DNA of 64,000 bases from Ceratopteris richardii (taxonomy: Eukaryota; Streptophyta; Polypodiopsida; Polypodiales; Pteridaceae), in contig CM035406.1 in the NCBI GenBank assembly GCA_020310875.1, positions 224,336,415 to 224,400,414 of the forward strand, read 5' to 3'. This document shows positions 35,289-45,310 of the stretch, one piece after another (positions within the stretch are counted from its first letter, which is position 1; every line of letters starts with the position of its first letter). The notes under the pieces were generated by a model, which was given only the letters and a program-made list of their open reading frames with translations, did not search any database and was not told where the DNA came from. A program made the translations under genes and the position numbers.

Positions 35289-38200
35289 TCAAGTAGGTCT
35301 CGGTCCTATGCCCATCTGTTGAAGATGCTTGTTGAGCTGCTCTCTTCCAATCTGTTGAAGATGCTTGTTGAGCTGCTCTCTTCCAATCTGTTGAAGATGC
35401 TTGTTGAGCTGCTCTCTTCCAAGTGCTTTAGTGAATATGTCAGCACAATTTGCCTCTGTTGGGCAATATTCTAGCTCCACAATTTCATCTTCAATTAGCT
35501 CACGAATGTAATGGTACTGTACTTCTATGTGCTTGGTGCGAGCATGAAATACTGGGTTCTTTGCAATAGCCATACAACTTTGATTATCACACTTGAGTAC
35601 AATTGGCATATTTGATGGAAAGCCTATATCTGCAAGAATTCTCCTTAACCAGACTGCCTCACAAGAAGCAAAACAAGCTGCTTTGTACTCTGCTTCAGTG
35701 GAGGAGAGTGCGAGAGTTGGTTGCTTCCTACTTACCCAAGAAAATATTCCTGAACCAAGTGAGAAACAATATCCAGAAACTGATTTTCTAGAATCACAAT
35801 CTCTAGCCCAATCTGAATCACAATATCCTTGGAGTGTATCACCTGTGGTATACAAAATACCAACATCCAAGGTTCCTGCAATGTACCTTAGAATTCGCAT
35901 TCCAGCATTCCAGTGACTCTCCTTAGGTTTGTTGGAAAACCTGCTTAACACTCCAACAGCATAGCAAATGTCTGGTCTAGTGTTGCACAGAAAAATAAGA
36001 CTTCCAACGAGCTTCCTATACTTCTTAGCATCTACATCAGGCATGTTATCATCCATAGATAGCTTATGATTTACCTCCATAGGTGTGCTAGTTGGTTTGC
36101 AGTCCATCATTCCAAATGCCTTGAGAATTTCTTTGGAATATTTTTGTTGTGAGATGAAAATGCCATCCTTCCTTTGCCATACTTCAATTCCCAGACAAAA
36201 ATGGAGTAGACCTAAGTCTGTCATTTCAAACTCAGTTCCCAAGCTTATCCGAGTTTGATTGATGAGTTCCTGATGATCTCCTGTAATGATCAAATCATCT
36301 ACATATACAATGACAACAACTAGCTTGCTATCCCTTTTCGTTACATACAAGTTAGCATCAGAAGTACTTCTTTCAAAACCCATATTTTTGAAAAAATGAT
36401 CAATTCGTTGGTACCAAGCCCGTGGAGCTTGCTTAAGTCCATACAAAGCTTTCTTCAACCTGCAAAATTTATTTTCTGAATTGGGCACCTCAAAACCTGG
36501 TGGTTGAGATACATATACCTCCTCCTTGAGGTGACCATTCAAAAATGCAGATTTGACATCCATCTGGAAAATAGGCCAAGACTTTTGTGCAGCTACTGCA
36601 AGTACCGTCCGAATAGTTGTCATGCGTGCTGTTGGTGCAAAAGTTTCTTGAACATCAAATCCTTCAATCTGTGAAAAACCCTGTGCAACTAATCGTGCCT
36701 TATACTTTTCTAATGTTCCATCAGCTTTATACTTAGCTTTCCAAATCCATTTAGTACCTATTACCTTCTTCTTTGGCGGCAAGTCGACTAGATCCCATGT
36801 ATCATTTTTGAGTATACTATCATACTCAGACTGCATTGCCGCTCTCCAATCTGGATCATCAATGGCTTCTTCAATGGTGGTAGGTTCCTTTATCGAACCC
36901 ATGATATCTGCCATTAGAGCCATGTTAACAATGTGTTCTGAGGCTCTTCTTTGCTCCTCTATTCTCTTTGATCTTCGTAATCCATCCGATGATGATTCTG
37001 GTGCATCTACATGTGGATTGTGATCATCAAAGAGCTGTTGTGCCCACTTCGGTAGTGGCTTACGCTGTGCAGCTACAATTGGTTGGCTTTTTATTGAGGA
37101 AATTTCTCCATCAGATGTTTCCTCCACCTCAACTTTAACCTGTCTTTTGATAGGCACAAGGTGAGATATTTCTCCGTTTGATGAGATAGTAGATTTACCT
37201 TTATCTTCTACTAAGTGTGGTCGTTCATCAAACACCACATCTCGGCTGACAAAAATCTTCCTTGCCTCAGGATCCCATAACCTGTATGCTTTAGACTCTT
37301 CACTATATCCTAGGAAGACACACTTTTTGCTTTTTGAATCCAACTTTGATCTTGTTGAATCAGGAATATGTGCATAACAGAAACAACCAAAAATTCTGAA
37401 ATGCAAAACTGAAGGCTTTTTACCAGAATATGCTTCTTGAGGAGTCATCCCCTTCAGAGCTTTTGTGTAGCTTCGATTGAGGATGTAGACTGCTGTATTG
37501 ACTGCTTCTGCCCAGAATGAATCAGGCATGTCTTGAGCCTTTAACATACAACGAGCCATTTCAACTACTGTCCTGTTCCTGCGCTCAACAACGCCATTTT
37601 GTTGAGGTGTATGAGCTGTGGTAAGTTGCCTTTTCACACCATGCTCCTTACAGTAATTGTTGAATTCTGTTGACAAGAATTCACCTCCTCTATCTGTTCT
37701 AAATTTCTTCAGTTTCCTTCCTGATTCACTTTCTACATACTTATGCCACGCTTTAAATTTTTCAAAAGCATCAGCCTTCTCTCGAATGAAATAAACCCAC
37801 ATCTTTCTACTATAATCGTCGACTAACAGCAAGAAGTAGAAAGATCCTCCTAAAGCAGGTGTAGACATTTTACCGCAAAGATCAGCATGTACCAACTCTA
37901 GAGGAGCTTGAGATCGATTGCTGGTCTCTCTTGGAAATGCCTTTCGTTGTTGCTTGCCCATCATACAAGCTTCACAAGGTTCCTGCAACTCTGAAAATGC
38001 AGGCAAATGAGCAACCATCCCTGTTCGTTGCATCTCCTTCAAAACTGCAAATCCGAGATGCCCAAATCGTTGGTGCCATAACCTGCTTACATCTTTATCT
38101 TCTGTAGCAGTTAAAGCACTTAACTCATACAAGTTATCCCGTCGTGTGCCTTTACCTACAACATTACCTGATGAATCCATGATTTCCGCACCACTCTTAT

Positions 38201-39431
38201 TGAAGTGAACTTCGAGTCCACGATCTGTTATTGCAGAAACTGACAACAAATTTCTTTTGAGTGTAGGTACATAGAGAACATCAGATAACTTTTTCTCAAC
38301 ACCTGGAGAAGTGATAAAAGAGATGGTTCCAGTTCCTTCAGTTGGACACTTGGAGTCGTTTCCCACCACTACATTGATGGATTCCCGCAGAGGCACTAGG
38401 GAACTATACCAATCCTTTTTACTAGTCATATGGCGAGAAGCTCCACTATCTAAAATCCATGGCTCATCAACACGAGCTTGAGCAGATGAACATACCTCTT
38501 CAATAGCTACCCAAAGTTCCAGCTCTGTGTTGTTTGCAGACTCTTTGTTCTTCCATGATGATTTTACAGTCCCATTCCGTTCATCAGCTTGCTTCTTTCT
38601 GCAATCCTTGATGGCATGGCCTTTCTTTTCACAATAGAAGCAACTTCCTGTGAACTTTTTCTTCTTTGGCTTCTTCTTTGATCCCTCTGAAGAGCCTTTA
38701 CCTTTTGCATTTGCTGAGAATGCAGCATCAGTTGTACTTTGCCGATTCTTCAGCCGCATCTCTTCTTCTAAAAGCATGGCACAAAACTCTTCAAATGTAA
38801 GAGGAGTTGGTCTTACCTGAGTGTTAAGGGCTGTTACTAATCCATCATACTTTGCTGGAAGAACACGTACAGATCTTCGAGCTAGCTCTTCTGGTGTTAT
38901 AACAACACCAACTGCAGCCAATTGATCTTGAAGATGCTTTATCCGTTTGATAAAATCTTCAGCCTTTTCAGAATCAGAATGCTTTTCATTTGCCAACTGA
39001 TTTTCTAAATTCTGTATCCTAGTGTGGTTCTTGGTCTCATATTGTCGAGCCAATATGCCCCAAGCCTCATGTGCTTTAGTAGTATGTTGAAGTAAAGTAA
39101 GCACAGAATCACTTACACTAGTGACAATCGCACATAATGCATCAGCATTCCGCCTCTTCCAAGCTCGTAGAAGATCTGGATTTGGCTGAATCATCAATCT
39201 TGAATTTGCTGGATCTTCAACTGGTATAGGCTCTGGATCCAATCCCATCGGTCCCATGACAGTGTCAAGTAATTCATAGGAGTCCAAAATTGCAGAAATT
39301 TTGAACTTCCAGAGTGTATAGTTGGTTCCATCCAGCTTCCCTTCAGTGAATGCAGGTGGACGAATTCGAATAGGTGCAACATTAACATTAGGTGAAGCAC
39401 CAAGACTAGAGTTCGACGATGAAGCCATCAT
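35289..39431 (-). CDS. Copia A gag-pol polyprotein (1380 aa)
   Basis: A single open frame with all Ty1/copia domains in order. Gag (about residues 30-240, with [13 protein letters not shown]), CCHC zinc knuckle (about 263-276, [14 protein letters not shown]), aspartic protease (DSGA at about 326), pre-integrase block (HQRFGHLG, about 449), integrase core (HADLCG near 514, FRTDRGGEF near 572, GVVERRNRT near 612: the D-D-E triad), reverse transcriptase ([11 protein letters not shown] about 890; YVDD about 1040) and RNase H (GYCDSDWA about 1200; LSSTEAEY about 1240). [13 protein letters not shown] near 1300 is the usual pol end. The last 40 residues repeat [11 protein letters not shown] three times. 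The start is the first ATG, in the usual place inside the primer site. Copia lineage within the superfamily was not decided. Confidence 0.97.
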   Translation of the reverse strand: MMASSSNSSLGASPNVNVAPIRIRPPAFTEGKLDGTNYTLWKFKISAILDSYELLDTVMGPMGLDPEPIPVEDPANSRLMIQPNPDLLRAWKRRNADALCAIVTSVSDSVLTLLQHTTKAHEAWGILARQYETKNHTRIQNLENQLANEKHSDSEKAEDFIKRIKHLQDQLAAVGVVITPEELARRSVRVLPAKYDGLVTALNTQVRPTPLTFEEFCAMLLEEEMRLKNRQSTTDAAFSANAKGKGSSEGSKKKPKKKKFTGSCFYCEKKGHAIKDCRKKQADERNGTVKSSWKNKESANNTELELWVAIEEVCSSAQARVDEPWILDSGASRHMTSKKDWYSSLVPLRESINVVVGNDSKCPTEGTGTISFITSPGVEKKLSDVLYVPTLKRNLLSVSAITDRGLEVHFNKSGAEIMDSSGNVVGKGTRRDNLYELSALTATEDKDVSRLWHQRFGHLGFAVLKEMQRTGMVAHLPAFSELQEPCEACMMGKQQRKAFPRETSNRSQAPLELVHADLCGKMSTPALGGSFYFLLLVDDYSRKMWVYFIREKADAFEKFKAWHKYVESESGRKLKKFRTDRGGEFLSTEFNNYCKEHGVKRQLTTAHTPQQNGVVERRNRTVVEMARCMLKAQDMPDSFWAEAVNTAVYILNRSYTKALKGMTPQEAYSGKKPSVLHFRIFGCFCYAHIPDSTRSKLDSKSKKCVFLGYSEESKAYRLWDPEARKIFVSRDVVFDERPHLVEDKGKSTISSNGEISHLVPIKRQVKVEVEETSDGEISSIKSQPIVAAQRKPLPKWAQQLFDDHNPHVDAPESSSDGLRRSKRIEEQRRASEHIVNMALMADIMGSIKEPTTIEEAIDDPDWRAAMQSEYDSILKNDTWDLVDLPPKKKVIGTKWIWKAKYKADGTLEKYKARLVAQGFSQIEGFDVQETFAPTARMTTIRTVLAVAAQKSWPIFQMDVKSAFLNGHLKEEVYVSQPPGFEVPNSENKFCRLKKALYGLKQAPRAWYQRIDHFFKNMGFERSTSDANLYVTKRDSKLVVVIVYVDDLIITGDHQELINQTRISLGTEFEMTDLGLLHFCLGIEVWQRKDGIFISQQKYSKEILKAFGMMDCKPTSTPMEVNHKLSMDDNMPDVDAKKYRKLVGSLIFLCNTRPDICYAVGVLSRFSNKPKESHWNAGMRILRYIAGTLDVGILYTTGDTLQGYCDSDWARDCDSRKSVSGYCFSLGSGIFSWVSRKQPTLALSSTEAEYKAACFASCEAVWLRRILADIGFPSNMPIVLKCDNQSCMAIAKNPVFHARTKHIEVQYHYIRELIEDEIVELEYCPTEANCADIFTKALGREQLNKHLQQIGREQLNKHLQQIGREQLNKHLQQMGIGPRPT
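35315..35422 (-). repeat. Triplicated 36-bp unit at the gag-pol C-terminus
   Basis: Three consecutive 36-bp units, each starting TCTGTTGAAGATGCTTG on the plus strand, with essentially no differences. They encode [11 protein letters not shown](I/M) three times and keep the frame. The likely basal form has one unit. Near-identity of the units suggests a very recent expansion. Confidence 0.95.
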
Positions 39432-39512
39432 GTAATCACTCGAATAATCTAATGATATTCTAGTCTGCTAGTAGGCTAAAATAATGATACTTCTCAAGCT
39501 ATTCGAACCTTA

Positions 39513-39526
39513 CAGCTCTGATACCA
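39513..39526 (-). promoter_or_regulatory. Copia A primer binding site
   Basis: The reverse complement reads TGGTATCAGAGCTG, matching the 3' end of plant initiator-Met tRNA, and directly abuts the right-hand (5') LTR. It confirms minus orientation. Confidence 0.95.
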
Positions 39527-40116
39527 TGTAAGACAATAGTTACGCAATATAACATAGGAGCAATAGCAGAGAAGATAACAGATATAGGAGAATCTCAACA
39601 ATTTTCTACTAGCAGCAAGTACAAAGATGATGGCGTTGTCCACCCGTGCGCTCTGAAGGTAGAGCTTAAATGGTGATCTAGACAACTCTAGATAGGGAGA
39701 TACAAGGTAGAGGTATGCTGGCTCAACTCAATGTCTTAGGTAGTGCAGAAGTCATGTATATATAGGATCATGGGTGGCCTGCCATGGACGGCTATACATG
39801 GGCGGTAGAGCGTGGGCGGCCACCGCCCGCGTAATTGCCATACACGGCTTAGACTGGTTGAACCGACCTAAAAAATATAAATGATTTCTGACTCTGATAG
39901 GGAATATTCCATGGAATATTCCCCGGACCCCACAATTGGGGACCCTGGTAACTCCCTTTCCTTATAATATCTTACATGGTCCAATATGACCTTCATCCAA
40001 CATTCAAGTTGGGATTCCCATCAATTGGGTAATGCACGCTTGGCTTCTCCTCATAAAGGGGGCCTTACAAAATGTGCATACAATCATGAGGGGTAGACAT
40101 TGATCATACTCTAACA
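39527..40116 (-). repeat. Copia A 5' LTR (right end)
   Basis: 590 bp, same ends as the left LTR. A TATA-like element on the minus strand near 39755-39766 is the probable promoter of the element. The 34 extra bases relative to the partner are flanked by TGG on both sides, which fits a slip or deletion between short matches in one copy. Confidence 0.96.
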
Positions 40117-40121
40117 TGGTG
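40117..40121. other. Target site duplication TGGTG (right, copia A)
   Basis: Exact copy of 34700-34704. The host sequence resumes as GCACATGATCTTATCTCGAGG, which is composite-unit leader. Confidence 0.95.
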
Positions 40122-40689
40122 CACATGATCTTATCTCGAGGTAGAAGGTGTGGGTCATTTCTTTTTCACTTTCTCCAAGATAAAGAATATTTGAATCTCC
40201 TGTAGAAGGTGTGGGTCATTTCTTTTTCACTTTCTAGAAGCGAAAGAATATTTGGATCTCCTTAGAAAGAGTTCTAAATCCGAGCTTGATCTATTCTCAT
40301 CAAGCAATCTTAAGAAAAGAAATTGGATGATCAACACCCTTGTCGGATGGGATTAGAAGTGAGAGCCTTTGAAAGATATATAAGAATGGATGTGGGTTTC
40401 AGCTTTGGGAGTATTCACCCCAACCTAATGTTCTAATCTACAAGAACATGGTTTGTTTCATTCATTTATTCATTCTGTTACTAACTTAAAATGGGAAAGG
40501 AGGAAACATTTTCTAGATTGTGGAAGTTTTTTTCACAAGTGGAATTTTCCTCAATTACATCTTTCCATTTTACTAAGCGTTTACATGTGGGATTAGGAAG
40601 CTCTATTGAGTAAGTGGATCGATGGTTATGGAGCATGGGGGTCTGAGAGGATTGCCACTCAGTTTTACCGCACCCTATAATTTGCGGAT
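40122..40689 (+). repeat. Composite-unit leader, abbreviated copy 4
   Basis: It resumes the unit broken by copia A. The wording TAGAAGGTGTGGGTCATTTC and the roughly 60 bp that follow are repeated at once (about 40143 and 40203). It then passes quickly from the GGGTTTCAGCTTTGG block to the LINE-proximal end; most of the non-coding middle of the leader is absent. Confidence 0.78.
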
Positions 40690-42013
40690 ACTCCATCTTA
40701 GACTTGAAATGATGAAAAAATATTGCGTCCTCTATCATGTGTGGTAGTCCACGGCTCTTGAGATGTATGCAATGCTCCTTGCCTTTTTTACTAATAGTGA
40801 GCATTATGTGGCATGGCTAGGGAGGATCGTTGTGCTGAGGACGCGCTATCACCGAGTTTCTTTCTCTAGTATTAGGCAATCATTGATGATGGGATCAAGT
40901 TTTCCCTACATGAGGTCATGAATTTTTTAATCACTAGGGAAGGGGTAAACCTGGATAATATCACTCACTGGCATGCAATTATGCTTCCCAATACACCATA
41001 TAAAATTCTAGTGAAGATTTCGAGTCTGAGATTATAGCCATTACTTGAGACACTCATTCACCTGAATCAGATGGGATTTTTTGCGGGTCATAGAATCATT
41101 GATAACATCTTTACCTTTTCAAAGGTTGTCTCCCTTTGCTCATATGCATGACGAGCCTCTTCTAGTTCTTGTTGTAGACTTTGAGAAAGCGTTTGATGTG
41201 GTTTATTTGGATTGTCTTGATGACACTATGTTTTGTCTGGGCTTCTTGGATTCTTTGATTCAAGGTGTTGTTTCCCTCTATCATTCTATCTATAGTCGGT
41301 TTCTTGTGGCTAGGGACCAAGGGAGAAGGATTGAGCATTTTGTGATTGGTTAGAGATAACTGGCCTCTGCCTCCTACTTTGTTTCTATTCTTTGTTGAGG
41401 CCATGAATACTTTTATATCTACTCATGATAATGGGTTATAGTGTGTTAGGCTTCTTGTTAGAGAGGAGATGGTGCAAGATGCTAAATTGCTGATGACACT
41501 ACCATTTACTTGAAATTCGATGAGGCCAATCCGACCAATTTTCAGTATTCTTTTGATGGATTTTGTGAAGCATCTGCTCCCAATATTAATTGGCACAAGT
41601 CATGTGGTTTCTACATAGGCTTGGATGTTTGCTCTAGATGGCTTCGTTTCCCCACTTTCAGTGGATCCCCCATGGATTTTAAGTTGATTATATTAGGTGC
41701 CATATTGGTCTTAAGATCTCACTTGAGCAGCACATATTGCTTCTCCTCTTGACTAGTCGGAGAAAGTTATTATATTGTAGCCCTACCTACTTGTCCTTGT
41801 TTATGAGGGTTCTGATGGCTAAGGAAGTCCTCCGGGCTAGGACATGGTATGGAATTTTCTATTAAATCTTTTGGGCTCTTGTGTTACCCATATTAAACAG
41901 CAAATAAGGAACTTTCTTTGGTTTGGAGTGACTACTAGTCACCATTGGGCTAGAGTTACTTGGTAGTTCAACATCCTTCCGACAGAGCATGGTGGAGTTG
42001 GGATTATTGAAAC
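40690..42013 (+). mobile_element. LINE 1 RT region captured in composite unit, copy 4 (cut short)
   Basis: Same LINE as at 6330, which is its closest relative (shared wording GTGGTAGTCCACGGCT). The palm motif VDFEKAFDVVYLD (41174), the eroded DD region (about 41490), NWHKSCGF (about 41590) and the thumb block (41750-41900) are present. The copy stops at 42013 where the gypsy-type block begins, so no LINE 3' part, copia tail or LTR follows. Confidence 0.78.
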
Positions 42014-42345
42014 TACTTGGTAGAGAAGGTTAAAAGCGAATGTGTGTATATGCTCATAAGCATCATGGATGATAAATCAAAATACAATGCTAGGTCATCC
42101 AATAAATCTCAATACTACAATGAATCCCGCTACAGCACAGATCAAAGATACAATATGCCGCTATAGTGAGGATCCGCCAAATACAAGATAGACTTCCTGC
42201 TACAGTGTGAGAAGGCACCCACGAACCTCTCTTCAGTCTTCTTTTTGCGGTTGGTCTTCACTTTACTTTGGTCTTTGTTCAAAGCTTTACTTCAAATCTG
42301 CATGACAATAACTTTTCTTCTCTTTACTTCAAAATCCTTCTTTTA
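42014..42345. repeat. Direct repeat D, left copy
   Basis: Matches 51264-51645 in the same orientation: AAGCGAATGTG start, TCATCCAATAAATCTCAAT, GAGAAGGCACCCACGA, then a TTTGCGG and CTTCAAAATC end. The left copy lacks about 60 bp present in the right. Being at the two outer edges of the gypsy-type block, these could be LTR parts. Clear TG...CA ends were not found. Confidence 0.65.
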
Positions 42346-42458
42346 TTTTCGACACCAACACAACTCAAAAGAGACAATTTCCTAAATTTTCTAAATTCTC
42401 TTCTTTATTTCTCTCTTCATTTACTAATCTATGTTATTGCCCTAAGTCTATATCTTCT

Positions 42459-42502
<44 letters not shown>

Positions 42503-42518
42503 CATATACGATTACTCC

Positions 42519-42550
<32 letters not shown>

Positions 42551-42964
42551 TTCCTTTCTTTCTCTTTATTTTTTTCTCTTCTCCCCTACTTGCATTTTTT
42601 CTTTATTTCTCTTCTATTTCTTTCTTCTACACACACTTTTTTGATATCGGATAAGTATATTCAACTTGTTCTCTTTCAATGCTCTATTAAGAACTCTCTT
42701 TCGAAATTCGTGATCTCATTTTCTTTTTCCTTTTATTCTACTACTCATGGGATGACATGCCAAATAAATAGTTATGACTTGCTTCAGCTTATGTGTGTAT
42801 ATTGCTTAGACCATGTGTATCTCTGTCTTTCTTCGACCATGTGTGTATTGAAAGGCGGATTGGTTTTCCTTGCATTCTTTGAATTTACTACCAAAATACT
42901 TTGTCCTCGTCTCCCCCAAAATGGCATTGAATCCATCATGTACCTCTCATCCCATAAATCATTG

Positions 42965-43003
<39 letters not shown>

Positions 43004-43140
43004 GATAAGCCTCTGTGCATCTGCGGCTATGCAAATCTAATAATACAATTGACTATGCGGCCATCTCTCTCTCTCTTGACATCCTTTTCCATTTCTTTGC
43101 TCTTCTTCAATCAATTCGCACCACCTTAGATTGTTAGGCT

Positions 43141-43186
<46 letters not shown>

Positions 43187-43323
43187 TATTGTGGATTTCT
43201 GCAATTCATTTCTGCATGGATAAGTTATTTCCATCTCTTGCTCTCTCTCTCTCTCTCTCTCCCTCTCTCTCTCTCTCTCTCCCTCTATCTATCTCTCTCT
43301 CTCTCACTCTCTCTCTCTCTCTC

Positions 43324-43379
<56 letters not shown>

Positions 43380-43390
43380 TCTCCCTTCCC
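42346..43390. repeat. CT-rich microsatellite island
   Basis: Several separate CT runs (about 42467-42500, 42969-42997, 43145-43183, 43239-43383) and a CTTT run (42519-42550) lie in pyrimidine-rich DNA. The open frames through it are low-complexity Ser/Leu artefacts. No gene was recognised in between. Confidence 0.9.
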
Positions 43391-43760
43391 CGAGTTCACA
43401 GGTAGAGGAAGGTGGGCTCTAAAGTCACAAAGTTTCTTATCTATGTCTATTAGCAATTGATGCTCCTTTTCTTGCTTTCGCTCTTCACATGCATAAGAAA
43501 AATGTTCATGTGCGTTGCACCACACACATCTATTTGCCCCTCCAAACCGACCAATTCATGTCCCTCAAATGGTCTAGTCTTTATTTGAAATGTGGGTTGG
43601 ACTCATGGTGCAGGTGCGTGCTCAGCAACAGGCTACACTAGAAGTGCACGTAGAGGCATTACGTAACCTTGCATGTTTGGAATTAGCATAACATGTCTCT
43701 ATATTAGGTCTATATAACTAGTACTCCCCTGAGGAGGAGTGGGGTCCTCATACCCCATAG

Positions 43761-44700
43761 CTAGACTTTATTATGTATGATGGCCATTTCTTTTGACATA
43801 GATCCTTGCATTGACATACGATTCTCTATTTGCTTGCTTAGGATCTCAAGCTCTAACTCTACAGGTGAGCGCAAAGTGGATGCAACATTAGAAGAAGTTG
43901 ATGCTGGAGGCAAGTTTGGAATTTCTAGATGAGGCGCCTCTCTAGGTGGTTGTGGAGCCATTCTTTCCGGTCTAGCATATAATACAGCTTGTCTTTGCCT
44001 CATCTGGGAAACTGCTTCCACTTCTCTCTTCACTATGTCCTAGTATTCTATCAAATCAAACCTCTTACTTGGCTCTTCTATCCTTTTCTTAACCTGAGTC
44101 CTGTCTTGAGGACTTAAGATTTTAAGAAAGGAAATGATTAAGTCAGGCTTTAGTGAGTCTAACTTTGCCTGAGGTAAGTGGGTTATCTTCTCAAGAACTC
44201 ATTCAAAAGGTGACTAAGGGATGGAATGGGTTTCGGTGAATTCACCCACCACAAAAACCCCTCTCTACTGTGTTGGGAAGAAATCTTCTAGGTAAAGTAA
44301 CTTATGTAATTCCTTCCAAAATTCAACCCAAGGCTTTGCTATGTGCACTGATATAGATGCTAGGATAGATCTTGAAACTACCCGGGTGATGTAATGGGCA
44401 AACATATGTTCCAGTAGTCCATAGATCAATGCCTATGCCTCAAACACATCGGTATTCTATCACAATTATACCCATGAACTTGCTTTGTTCTCTTAAGATG
44501 CCTCGGACTACATGAGCCCCCTCTTTCCCTATCACTAATTCCTTGAACACTTCCTTCATCTCTCTTCTCAGTTCTATCTTGGAGCTCCCGAAAATGTCCA
44601 GTGTGAGTGGCTCTACTATCTCTCTTGGCTGAGAGTAGAGCTCAAAGAAGAAACTCGATGGGTCACGAGCCAAGAGGTGGAGGTCAGCCTAAATGCTGTC
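43761..44700 (-). other. Unrecognised open-frame region, possibly gypsy gag
   Basis: The minus-strand pieces 44673-44440 (77 codons) and 44033-43761 (90 codons) have ordinary, charged composition: EIVEPLTLDIFGSSKIELRR in the first, a proline-rich segment and SKEMAIIHNKV in the second. They lie on the same strand as the gypsy pol at 48.6-51.0 kb. That position would suit a gag remnant, but no zinc knuckle or diagnostic motif is seen, so this is only a suggestion. Confidence 0.25.
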
Positions 44701-45010
44701 TACCTAGGCTAGAATTTGATCTAACTCACTTGTTCTTTCTCTTTCTTGACTTGAATTTTACATGAATATCTCACTTAATCTTGATCTTGACTTCCTCTTT
44801 GATTTATCACTTAATTCTTTCTTAGTTCCACAAAATTTCAATGTGCTTTATCCTTTCTCTATGATAGTGTTCTAATGTTTTTAATATTTTATCTAAGCTA
44901 AGAAAGCACTAAATCCCTAGTCTTAGTATGAATAAAAAGATACAAAGGCATATGGACTAAACTAGTGTACATCGTGGATAATCAAGATCAGGCAAAAAAT
45001 CAATCTTTAT

Positions 45011-45310
45011 GTTTAAAGTGTGTGTGGAGCAATGCAAAATTCAAAGAACTTAAAATGTCGGCACGTGGTGATCTTTGCCCGATGCCGAGATTTCTGTTTT
45101 CTTTTCTTAAGGACTGGGTGGTGTGTAGACAATCACCAAGCAACCACCTTGCTTCACCTCGGGTTCACGTGTCAAAGAAGGAATTAAGGAGGGAAGAGCA
45201 GCACCGGGTTGGATCACGCGACGTTGTGGGTCGTTCTATCAGTTCGGTGAGCACTGTCTGTACGCTAGGTGCCTCTCCCTGGCATGGTGATCATATGGTA
45301 CGTTGTGGAG
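45011..45310 (+). repeat. Direct repeat E, left copy
   Basis: About 300 bp matching 50940-51235 in direct orientation. It starts GTTTAAAGTGTGTGTGGAGC and includes AAGAAGGAATTAAGGAGGGA. Both copies are open in the same plus frame over about 75 codons (words such as KKELRREEQH). Flanking sequences differ at both ends. The role is unknown. Confidence 0.75.

Larger units (their letters stand above)
34705..40116 (-). mobile_element. Copia A, young LTR retrotransposon, appears whole
   Basis: A complete Ty1/copia element on the minus strand: two near-identical LTRs (556 and 590 bp), exact 5-bp target duplication, Met-tRNA primer site next to the right LTR, pyrimidine run CCCCCCCTC (35261-35269; the purine tract on the minus strand) next to the left LTR, and one long gag-pol frame. 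LTR difference of about 0.9% means a recent insertion: roughly a third of a million years at a grass-like rate of 1.3e-8 per site per year, older at slower tree-like rates. It interrupts the older composite unit beside LTR 6. I see no obvious break in its coding frame. Confidence 0.96.

Noticed and set aside
35271-37023. Plus-strand frames opposite copia A pol
   Set aside because: Antisense shadows of the gag-pol frame. The repeated peptide [10 protein letters not shown] is just the other strand of the 36-bp triplication.
42268-43525. Ser/Leu-rich and Arg/Glu-rich frames of up to 179 codons
   Set aside because: They are translations of CT microsatellites and pyrimidine-rich DNA, with no conserved sequence between the runs.
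44440-44673. Named host protein for the minus-strand frame
   Set aside because: The sequence looks protein-like, but I recognise no domain, so no function is given.
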